Source: JADKIH01 sp031367345
GTDB lineage: Bacteria > Bacteroidota > Bacteroidia > AKYH767-A > 2013-40CM-41-45
Length of the DNA stretch: 64,000 bases
Reading direction: 5' to 3'
Assembly: GCA_031367345.1 (NCBI GenBank)
Contig: JANLPR010000025.1
Span: forward strand, 4,493-68,492
Positions within the stretch are counted from its first letter, which is position 1. Every line of letters starts with the position of its first letter. This document shows positions 54,351 to 62,392 of the stretch, one piece after another. The position numbers and the translations under genes were made by a program. The notes under the pieces were generated by a model. That model saw only the letters and a list, made by a program, of their open reading frames with translations, searched no databases and was not told the DNA's origin.

Positions 54351-57300
54351 TTAATTTCTACGTAAATCGACATACGTACTCAATTTGATAGTTGTATTTT
54401 TTATTTCAAGAATCACAAAATAGGTGCCTTCCGGTAAATCATTACCACTATTATTCTGACCTTTCCAATCTACATTCTTGTAATTATCGCGTGTGTACAC
54501 TTCATTTCCCCAACGATTGAAAACTCTGAACACATTGTTCGGATAACCTTCAATTCCTTTTATTTCATAACCGTCGTTATGCATATCGCCATTAGGTGAA
54601 AATCCTGTAGGCAATAATAATTCGCATGCAATATCATAGTAAACTGAAACTGTATCCGATGCTGAACAACGCCCATTAGAAACCTGCCATAAGAAAACAG
54701 TTGATCCCATCTGAAGATTACTCACCAACGAGTTTTCTTCTGATGGATTAGCAATGTTAGCAGTTGATGGCGTTTGTAATGACCAAGTACCTGAACCTAC
54801 CGCCGGCGAAAGTGCATTCAACTGTCCTTTGTTTTCACAAACCGTAGCAAACGGACCGGCATCTGCACTCACCGGTTCATCTGTTGTAAATAACAATGTA
54901 TCACTATCAATACATAAATTGTTCGTGATTGTCCACGTTAAGATATGTTGACCAAACGATGAAGCAGTTGCAGTAGCGGTATTTAAATTAGAATTATCGA
55001 AAGTAACAGAAGTTGAATTCCACGTCCCTGCAAAACTAGGGAACAGACTTCCGTTTAACTGAATAGAATTGAGTCCACAAATAGAAGAATCCGGCCCGGC
55101 ACTTGCTACAACCGAGTTGTAATTATAAACTGTTATTGTTCTTGATATCTGACAAACACCATCGGTAACGGTCCATGTTAAATAGTTTGCACCACCAATT
55201 AAATTCGTAGCAATTGTTTGAGGATTGTTTACACTTCCAAAACTAACACCCGGATTTGCCGATGACCATGTACCAGTTGTATTTCCAATAATTGTTGCAT
55301 TCAACTGATAGCTATCGGTACCTCCACAAATAGCAGTATCACGACCTGCGTTAATTGGAACTGCCGGGGGTTGAGAAATACTCACAGAGAATGTAGCAGT
55401 ACATCCGTTGGGATCAGTAACTACAACATTATATGGACCTGCGTCAATATTAGTAAGGTCTTGAGTAAATGCTTCTCCTTGATTCCAATTATAAGTGTAC
55501 GGCCCACCTCCTACTACAGTAAGATCGATCGAAGCATCATTACTTCCATTACAACTTGCGTTTACTTGTGAAGCAAGTGAAATATTTATTTGCGGCGTAA
55601 TGTTTATAGTTGTTGAAACAGAAGCTGTACATCCATTTGCATCAGTAATTGAAACAGTGTATGTTCCACCCGGCATATCAGTAACAAGTGAATCTGTTCC
55701 ACCGAAAGGACTCCAATTATAATTATAAGGTCGAGTTCCGCCTGTTGGACTCACTACGGCCGCACCACTACTATCTCCATAACAGGAAGGGTTATTGCTC
55801 AAGAGTGTAATAGAAAGCACTTGTGGTTCTGTAATCGTAATTTGTGTAAAAGCGATACAACCAACCGAATCGCGAATGCCGGCAGTATAATTTCCTGCAG
55901 CTAAATTGAAAACAGAATCGCTTGATGCTGTACCATTCCAAGTAAAAGTAAATGGAGCTGTTCCTCCTTGTGGCACAATCACAGCACTTCCATTTGAATT
56001 ACCATTACACAATGGAGTTGAAAGAACGGTAACAGACGGAGAAGGAATTGTGTTATTGGAAACCGGAACTGATAAAGAAGTGGTACATGAGTTTTGATCG
56101 GTAACAATCACCGAATAAATACCTGCCGGAACATTATTTAATGTATTTGAAATAACTCCTAATGTATCCCATGCATAGGTGTAAGATGGTGCGCCACCGC
56201 TTACATTTACAGAAGCAGACCCATCGGCTAAATTACAACCTGCCGGCGTACTACTTCCTGTAACAGAAATTGGAGATGGAGCAAATACATTTACATTTTG
56301 AGATGAAGTACAACCAACAGAATCTGTAACAGAAACTGTGTAAAGTCCGGGTGAAAGATTTGTTGCTGTCGGGCCAAATTGCACCGGAATCGTATTCCAA
56401 ACGTAAGTGTAAGCAGGAGTTCCACCCGATGCCGTTACAGTTGCGATACCATTGGTACTATATGAACAACGTAAAGTTGAAACTGTATCGATGTTAATCA
56501 ACACACTTCCCGAACCAGTAGAGATTGAAACAGAATCAACTTTCGTACAACCATTCGCATCGCTGATTGTAACTTGATAAACTCCCGAAGGTAAATTACT
56601 CACCGTGTCGTTTAACGTGGCAGGAATTGTATTCCAGCTATAATTTAAGTTGCCTGTACCTCCATAACCATAAGCTACTGCAAAACCATTTGAAGTACAC
56701 GGAGTACCTGTTGAGTAAATGCTATCTCCTATTACCGGCGGTTCTGTAATTGTAGTATTTCCTGATGCAGAACAACCACTTGACGTATTTAAAACAGTAA
56801 CAGAATATGTTCCGGCTGAAAGTCCGGTAATTGATGAAGTCGTTTGATTTCCGGGCGACCATGAATAAGTAAACGGTCCGGCACCTGATGTATTTGCCAT
56901 TGCGCTTCCATCGCCCATTCCATTACATGAAACATTTGATGAGGAAACATTTTGCAAAGGAGTATTTACATATATATTATAAGAGTAAGTCTGATACCCA
57001 TTGTTTGGGCACGAATTATCTGTAACAGTAACTGTAAAAGTATATGGGAGTGTGCTTGGATTATTCGTTGGAGCAGTCCAGCAAAAATGACCTGTTGGAT
57101 GTGGAAATCCGGTAACTGAAAAAGTACCATTTATTATTCCTTGATTCCAAACCATCGATACCACTTGATCTGTATCAGCATCATTACTAAAAATGTCGAA
57201 ACAGAAAGAAGTGCCAGGACAAACAGTAGTATCTCTTGAAGGGGATCCGTTAATGCCGGAAGCAATAGGAATATTGTTACTGCATGGACGAATATAAATT

Positions 57301-58190
57301 TCCATATCACGAACAACACTTCCAATTAAAATTCCATTTCTGTATTCTTGAATCAGCACTGAGAGAACACCAACTTCTTGTTGTTGCGGAGTAAAAGAAA
57401 TATCACCGGTAAGACTACTAATGGTTAAAGCCGGCGAAGAAGTAATTGGACTGGTAGCAGAAAATCCGGGTAAGTAAGGAATCGGATTCATTGTTGAATC
57501 ATTGATCAACGGATCGACCAATGAATAAACTAATGAGTCACCATCAGGATCTGTTACACCATGATTATAAGTGAATGGTTGTCCAACACAAACAAAGGCG
57601 ATTGGAATATTTGAAAATTGAGGTGATGAATTGCAAGTTACATTCAAATTATTCAGATGTGTATAAATATAAAGTCCGGGATTAGATCCCGGTACACAAG
57701 GTGATGTTTGTGCCATGGTGGTGATATCACAATTTCGACAACAATAACTCCAACCAATGATCCAATCGGAACATTGCATAGGTAGATTCACTGTTTGATA
57801 ATATCGGTATTGTTTTATTCCCGGGTTAGGAGAATTTGGATCAGAACATCGAGTGGTTGCAGTAGGACAAGGATAACTTATCTCCATACTATCACCGAGT
57901 ACTAAAGTCTGTTGAAAAAATTGATTACAACTTTGAGAACTGAATTTAAGATACACTTCAGATAAAGCCTGAGAACCTGAACAGTCGCGATAAAAAGTCA
58001 GCACTACACGATAAGAATTTCCTCCTAAGCAAGTATAGGAAATATCAGCACCGGCCATGTGCGTAGCGTAAGCCTTACGAGGAAAAATACCAATTGTAGC
58101 GGCAATAGAAATAAATAATATCAATCGACGTAAAAATGGTCGAAGATTTAATTGGTTTTCACTTGATTGAGTAAATTTCTGCATTGGCAT
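54351..58190 (-). CDS. SprB-repeat surface protein, T9SS type B
   Basis: 1279 residues, a shorter paralogue of the 45555 gene. After a hydrophobic leader (LRRLILFISIAATIGIF) comes the same N-terminal module (ATHMAGADISYTCLGGNSYR, LTFYRDCSG, WSYCCRNCDI). I count seven SprB repeats, of the type NGSAVIVPQGGTAPFTFTW ... GNYTAGIRDSVGC. Three Ig/PKD-like units follow, beginning AGRDTAICGGTDS, AGPDSSICGLNS and AGPFATVCENKG. The end is a type B sorting domain (LLLPTGFSPNGDMHNDGYEI, VFNRWGNEVYTRDNY, LPEGTYFVILEI, ending TYVDLRRN). Two ATGs lie near the start (58190 and 58184). It heads a unit with the PorP-family and OmpA genes. Confidence 0.93.
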   Translation of the reverse strand: MPMQKFTQSSENQLNLRPFLRRLILFISIAATIGIFPRKAYATHMAGADISYTCLGGNSYRVVLTFYRDCSGSQALSEVYLKFSSQSCNQFFQQTLVLGDSMEISYPCPTATTRCSDPNSPNPGIKQYRYYQTVNLPMQCSDWIIGWSYCCRNCDITTMAQTSPCVPGSNPGLYIYTHLNNLNVTCNSSPQFSNIPIAFVCVGQPFTYNHGVTDPDGDSLVYSLVDPLINDSTMNPIPYLPGFSATSPITSSPALTISSLTGDISFTPQQQEVGVLSVLIQEYRNGILIGSVVRDMEIYIRPCSNNIPIASGINGSPSRDTTVCPGTSFCFDIFSNDADTDQVVSMVWNQGIINGTFSVTGFPHPTGHFCWTAPTNNPSTLPYTFTVTVTDNSCPNNGYQTYSYNIYVNTPLQNVSSSNVSCNGMGDGSAMANTSGAGPFTYSWSPGNQTTSSITGLSAGTYSVTVLNTSSGCSASGNTTITEPPVIGDSIYSTGTPCTSNGFAVAYGYGGTGNLNYSWNTIPATLNDTVSNLPSGVYQVTISDANGCTKVDSVSISTGSGSVLINIDTVSTLRCSYSTNGIATVTASGGTPAYTYVWNTIPVQFGPTATNLSPGLYTVSVTDSVGCTSSQNVNVFAPSPISVTGSSTPAGCNLADGSASVNVSGGAPSYTYAWDTLGVISNTLNNVPAGIYSVIVTDQNSCTTSLSVPVSNNTIPSPSVTVLSTPLCNGNSNGSAVIVPQGGTAPFTFTWNGTASSDSVFNLAAGNYTAGIRDSVGCIAFTQITITEPQVLSITLLSNNPSCYGDSSGAAVVSPTGGTRPYNYNWSPFGGTDSLVTDMPGGTYTVSITDANGCTASVSTTINITPQINISLASQVNASCNGSNDASIDLTVVGGGPYTYNWNQGEAFTQDLTNIDAGPYNVVVTDPNGCTATFSVSISQPPAVPINAGRDTAICGGTDSYQLNATIIGNTTGTWSSANPGVSFGSVNNPQTIATNLIGGANYLTWTVTDGVCQISRTITVYNYNSVVASAGPDSSICGLNSIQLNGSLFPSFAGTWNSTSVTFDNSNLNTATATASSFGQHILTWTITNNLCIDSDTLLFTTDEPVSADAGPFATVCENKGQLNALSPAVGSGTWSLQTPSTANIANPSEENSLVSNLQMGSTVFLWQVSNGRCSASDTVSVYYDIACELLLPTGFSPNGDMHNDGYEIKGIEGYPNNVFRVFNRWGNEVYTRDNYKNVDWKGQNNSGNDLPEGTYFVILEIKNTTIKLSTYVDLRRN

Positions 58191-58460
58191 TCAATTTTTA
58201 CTGTAAGAATTACCGCTTTTTTACTTCAATTGAATCAAAAAGTTCCATAAAAAAAGAAATTAGACCATACTTTTTTGCGAATGGTACAAAAGGCGATGTA
58301 AGTTATTACTAGACTTTCAAAATCGATGTTCTCTTTTCTTTCAAAAATCAAACTATTGGTTTTAAAACTCTAAATAATGCGGAATACAAAAAAACTATGA
58401 TCACTTTTCCTTTTTTAACAAATAGCAAAAGGTCATTCGAAAAAATCCACAAAGTGTGGA
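58191..58460. other. Intergenic stretch upstream of the SprB-repeat operon
   Basis: Together with the terminator it makes a 310-bp gap. I found no exact TAnnTTTG on the minus strand at a suitable place, so the operon promoter is not located. No reading frame of interest. Confidence 0.4.
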
Positions 58461-58496
58461 ATAAAAAGAGGGCTTTCATTTCTGAAAGCCCTCCGG
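58461..58496 (-). terminator. Terminator of cphA
   Basis: GAGGGCTTTCA and TGAAAGCCCTC form a perfect 11-bp stem with a 4-nt loop (58468-58493), followed on the minus strand by TTTTTAT. It lies right after the cphA stop. Confidence 0.92.
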
Positions 58497-58500
58497 AAAA

Positions 58501-61158
58501 TTATGATAAAGTTGAAGAAATAGGAATATCTTCTTTCTGAATTACAAAATGATCTTCCTCCTCTTTGTATTTTAAAATTTGCTCGAGTGCTGCAGGAACT
58601 ACATCACTACAAATAACAATGAACGATCCTTTCTTTGCATTTTTAATTGCATGATCTATCGCTTCCGATTCTTTAGGAATAACTGTTACTTTTTTAGTTG
58701 CATCTTCAATTTGAATTCCTTTCATCATTAATTCAATAATCTCATCTTCGCTCCTACCTCTAAGGTTTTTATCTTGACGAATAATAATTTCATCGAACAT
58801 TTGCGATGCTATAGTTCCTAACTGGATAATATCTTCATCTCTTCTATCACCTACTCCTGCAATAATTCCGATCTTTGGTTTTGCTTCTATCCTATCTAAG
58901 AAACGACCGATAGCTTGGAATCCTGCCGGGTTATGTGCATAATCAACCATTACAGTATAGTTTCGGAATTGGAATAAATTCATTCGACCAGGAGTTTGTG
59001 TAGGTGAAGGAATAAATGTTTCCAACGCAAGTCGCATATCATCAACTTTAAATCCGCGAATAAATCCGGCTAATACAGCTGGAAGAATATTCGCTATCAT
59101 GAATACTGCCTTTCCACTGAATGTAAGTGGTATGTTCACTACTTTATCAATTCTGATCTTCCATGTTCCTTTGCAAATAGTAACATATCCATTTTCAACA
59201 ATAGCTGCCAGCCCACCTTTTTCAGTGTGTTTAATAATGCGTGGATTGTTTTCATCTAAACTAAAGAGCGCGATGTTTGCATTAATATTTTTTCTCATCT
59301 CATAAACAAGATCGTCGTCGGCATTTAAAATTGCATAACCTTCCGGCAATACACTTTCTGCAACTACAGCTTTCACTCTGGCCATTTCATCAAGTGTATT
59401 AATATCTTTCAACCCTAAATGATCGGCAGCTACATTTGTAACAATACTGATATCACAATTATGAAAACCCAGTCCTGCTTTTAAGATTCCGCCACGTGCA
59501 CATTCCAAAACAGCAAACTCAACAGTAGGATCACGCAAAACAAATTCAGCACTTAATGGTCCGGTACAATCGCCTTTCTCTACCATTTGGTTTTGAATAT
59601 AAATTCCATCGGTAGTTGTAAATCCTACACGATGCCCCATCGTTTTTACAATATGTGCAATCAGACGTGTTGTAGTTGTTTTTCCATTTGTTCCGGAAAC
59701 AGCAATGATTGGAATACGTGCCGAACTTCCGGGAGGATAAAGCATATCGATAACAGGCTCTGCAACATTACGCGGCAATCCTTCTGCAGGGGCAATGTGC
59801 ATTCTAAAACCTGGACCAGCATTTACTTCTAATACTGCGCCACCGTTTTCATGCAATGGTTCACGTATATCCGGCGACATAATATCGATACCGCAAATAT
59901 CGAGACCGATGATACGAGCAATACGTTCAGCCATAAAAACATTATACGGGTGAACAATTTCAGTTACATCTGTTGATGTTCCGCCGGTACTTAAATTAGC
60001 CGTACGTTTTAAATGCAACTCCTCACCTTTCTTTAAAACGCTATCGAGAGTTAAACTTTTTTCTTCTAACATACCCATAGTTGTATCATCAATTTTTATG
60101 GCCGTCAAAACTTTTTCATGGCCATAACCACGCCTTTCGTCACTATTAACAATTTCGATAAGTTGTTTTACAGAATGAGTACCATCACCTGTTACCATTG
60201 CAGGAGTTCTTCTTGCTCCGGCTATGAATTTATAATCGACAACCAACAAACGATAGTCGTATCCGGTAATAAATTTTTCAACGATCACTCCACGCGAAAC
60301 TTTTTTAGCAATCGCAAGAGCTTCCTTGGCTGCTTCCCAAGTTTGCACATTGATAGTTGCGCCACGACCATGATTTCCACCTACAGGTTTTAGAACAACA
60401 GGATAACCAATTTTATTCATAGCACTTTCCAAATCTTCTTCATCGTACACAACACGACCACGAGGAACAGGAATAGATGCATTCTCTAAAAGATTTTTTG
60501 TTTCTTCTTTGTCGCATGCTACTTCAACAGCAATACTTGAAGTAGTACTGGCAACAGTAGCTTGAATACGATGTTGGTTTACACCATATCCAAGTTGAAC
60601 GAGCGAATGTTTATTCAAGCGTATCCAAGGAATTTTTCGTTTAATTGCTTCATCAACGATAGAGCCTGTAGAAGGACCAAGCCGTTCGTCTTCACGGATC
60701 TCACGCATTTTTTGAATATCGTCGGTTAAATCATATTCAACATTTTTTACAAGAGCGTCGGCAATTCGCACAGCCGCTTTAGCTGCGTATACACCAACTT
60801 TTTCTTCCATATAATTGAACACAACATTATATACACCATGTTGACCGGTACCACGCGTACGACCGAAACCGCAATCCATTCCGGCAAGCGTTTGTATTTC
60901 CAAAGCAAGATGTTCAACAACGTGGCCCATCCATGTACCATCTTTTACGCGCTTAAAAAATCCACCGGCATGCCCTTCGGAGCATTCGTGCGAATACATA
61001 GTAGGAAATTTCTTTTCTATTCGTTCAGAAAATCCCGGTATCTTATTGGTAGGCAGGTCTTCCAGTTCTTCAATGTCGAGTTTCATCACAATAAGTTTAT
61101 GACGACGAATCGACCAATAATTGGGTCCTTTCATAACCCTGATTTCAAGAATATCCAT
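58501..61158 (-). CDS. cphA: Cyanophycin synthetase
   Basis: 885 residues, the length of bacterial CphA1. It builds multi-L-arginyl-poly-L-aspartate, a nitrogen reserve, from Asp, Arg and ATP. The N-terminal domain (EIRVMKGPNYWSIRRHKLIV and CGFGRTRGTGQHGVYNVVF) is typical. The ATP-grasp domain (about 210-470) has YPVVLKPVGGNHGRGATINV, EKFITGYDYRLLVVDYK and AVLEVNAGPGFRMHIAP. The C-terminal Mur-ligase-like domain has the P-loop AVSGTNGKTTTTRLIAHI, and YAHNPAGFQAI and GVGDRRDEDI. All three domains look intact. It is divergent from the cyanophycinase gene across 190 bp and has the best-formed promoter in the window apart from tRNA-Ser. Confidence 0.96.
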   Translation of the reverse strand: MDILEIRVMKGPNYWSIRRHKLIVMKLDIEELEDLPTNKIPGFSERIEKKFPTMYSHECSEGHAGGFFKRVKDGTWMGHVVEHLALEIQTLAGMDCGFGRTRGTGQHGVYNVVFNYMEEKVGVYAAKAAVRIADALVKNVEYDLTDDIQKMREIREDERLGPSTGSIVDEAIKRKIPWIRLNKHSLVQLGYGVNQHRIQATVASTTSSIAVEVACDKEETKNLLENASIPVPRGRVVYDEEDLESAMNKIGYPVVLKPVGGNHGRGATINVQTWEAAKEALAIAKKVSRGVIVEKFITGYDYRLLVVDYKFIAGARRTPAMVTGDGTHSVKQLIEIVNSDERRGYGHEKVLTAIKIDDTTMGMLEEKSLTLDSVLKKGEELHLKRTANLSTGGTSTDVTEIVHPYNVFMAERIARIIGLDICGIDIMSPDIREPLHENGGAVLEVNAGPGFRMHIAPAEGLPRNVAEPVIDMLYPPGSSARIPIIAVSGTNGKTTTTRLIAHIVKTMGHRVGFTTTDGIYIQNQMVEKGDCTGPLSAEFVLRDPTVEFAVLECARGGILKAGLGFHNCDISIVTNVAADHLGLKDINTLDEMARVKAVVAESVLPEGYAILNADDDLVYEMRKNINANIALFSLDENNPRIIKHTEKGGLAAIVENGYVTICKGTWKIRIDKVVNIPLTFSGKAVFMIANILPAVLAGFIRGFKVDDMRLALETFIPSPTQTPGRMNLFQFRNYTVMVDYAHNPAGFQAIGRFLDRIEAKPKIGIIAGVGDRRDEDIIQLGTIASQMFDEIIIRQDKNLRGRSEDEIIELMMKGIQIEDATKKVTVIPKESEAIDHAIKNAKKGSFIVICSDVVPAALEQILKYKEEEDHFVIQKEDIPISSTLS

Positions 61159-61189
61159 AAAGAAGTTTTTTTTCGTGTATTTACCGTTT

Positions 61190-61219
61190 CAAAGTAGCAA
61201 GTTTTTATGGAATGACAAA
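61190..61219 (-). promoter_or_regulatory. Promoter of cphA
   Basis: On the minus strand TTTG (61216-61219), a 19-bp spacer, then TACTTTG (61190-61196), one T short of the TAnnTTTG consensus. The leader to the ATG is about 25-30 nt. Confidence 0.6.
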
Positions 61220-61314
61220 AAAAACTTTCAAAAAGTAGAGAATAAGCCATTTCAGATGTTAAAAAAAGAGTAAATAAAAGGCAAAATCTGCAAACCTATA
61301 AAATTCTAGATTCC

Positions 61315-61322
61315 TATATTTG
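61315..61322 (+). promoter_or_regulatory. Possible -7 element of cphB
   Basis: TATATTTG, an exact TAnnTTTG match, 26 bp before the cyanophycinase start codon. No clear TTTG upstream. It sits back to back with the cphA promoter, about 95 bp apart. Confidence 0.55.
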
Positions 61323-61348
61323 CGGTCCATTCTAGATAATATACCAAT

Positions 61349-62215
61349 ATGATTCCTAAAGGAAAGTTAATCTCAATTGGGGGGGCAGAAGATAAAGGAA
61401 CCGAACCGGAACCGAATTTTATTCAGAAGAACAATCTCAATTTTTTTGAGTTACAGATACTGAGTCGTATTGTACAAGAAGCCGGAGGAAAAGATGCGAG
61501 CATTGAAGTTATAACAAGTGCATCATCCATACCGGAAGAGATAGGGCATAATTATCTCGATGCATTTGCGAAATTGGGATGTACGAATGTTCATATTATG
61601 AATATTAGAAATCGTGAAGAAGCGATGCAGCCTGAAATGATAGAGCGAATTGCTAAATGCGACAGTGTAATGATGAGTGGTGGAAATCAATTAAGGTTGT
61701 CATCTATTTTTGGCGGCACCGATTTTTTAGAGATCCTTACGAATCGTTACATGGAAGAAGAAACATTTGTAATAGCAGGAACAAGTGCAGGAGCAATGGC
61801 TATGTCGAACACAATGATTTATCAAGGCAATAGTACAGAGGCATTGTTTAAAGGAGAGGTAAAAATTACGACTGGCTTAGCATTTATTAAAGACGTAATA
61901 ATCGATTCGCATTTTGTTACACGTGGGCGATTTGGGCGATTGACACAAGCAGTTGCGTCGAATCCGTCGTGTATTGGAATTGGATTAGGAGAAGATACAG
62001 GAGTGATAATAACCGAAGGCAGGTATATGGAAGCGATGGGTAGTGGCTTAGTAATTATTATAGATGGGCATAATATCAAGCATAGCAATATAGCAGACTT
62101 AAAAGAAGGCTCACCAATTTCCATAGAGAATTTAATTGTTCATGTAATGGCCAAAGGAAATCACTATGATTTAAAGACACGGAAGTTTTATTCTGAGGTG
62201 ATGGTAAGGCAGTAG
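61349..62215 (+). CDS. cphB: Cyanophycinase
   Basis: 288 residues, a serine exopeptidase of family S51 that releases beta-Asp-Arg dipeptides from cyanophycin. Motifs: KGKLISIGGAEDKG at the start, SVMMSGGNQLRLSSIF, the nucleophile elbow VIAGTSAGAMAMS, and VIIDSHFVTRGRFGRL with IGIGLGEDTGVII. There is no signal peptide, so it acts in the cytosol on the stored polymer. The length is normal. It is divergent from cphA, giving one module for storage and mobilisation. No dipeptidase for beta-Asp-Arg is seen in the window. Confidence 0.95.
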   Translation: MIPKGKLISIGGAEDKGTEPEPNFIQKNNLNFFELQILSRIVQEAGGKDASIEVITSASSIPEEIGHNYLDAFAKLGCTNVHIMNIRNREEAMQPEMIERIAKCDSVMMSGGNQLRLSSIFGGTDFLEILTNRYMEEETFVIAGTSAGAMAMSNTMIYQGNSTEALFKGEVKITTGLAFIKDVIIDSHFVTRGRFGRLTQAVASNPSCIGIGLGEDTGVIITEGRYMEAMGSGLVIIIDGHNIKHSNIADLKEGSPISIENLIVHVMAKGNHYDLKTRKFYSEVMVRQ

Positions 62216-62234
62216 GGTTTTGAAGTAAGGAAGT

Positions 62235-62328
62235 CGGGTCAAGGGTCAGTAGTAATTTTTTACTTACCACTTACTAATCACTATTCACTTATAGAAGTAA
62301 GAAGTAAGAAGTAAGAAAGTAGAAAGTA
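62235..62328. repeat. Dispersed intergenic repeat with 7-bp tandem units
   Basis: The first part (62235-62290) shares its wording with the element at 21421-21560: GGGTCA, a T-rich ACTTAC stretch and TTACTAATCACT followed by TCACTT. It runs into five 7-bp units, GAAGTAA three times then GAAAGTA twice (62294-62328). The units can pair with the TTACTTAC words to form a hairpin between the converging cphB and the T9SS gene. Confidence 0.7.
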
Positions 62329-62392
62329 GAAATGAAAAGAAATCTGAAAACCAAATAATGATTTATTTACTTACTGATTTCTGATTACTAAT

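Noticed and set aside
45555..58190. Antisense frames of 60-75 codons within the SprB-repeat genes
   Set aside because: They are by-products of the repetitive Gly/Thr/Ser coding sequence and lack start context or motifs.
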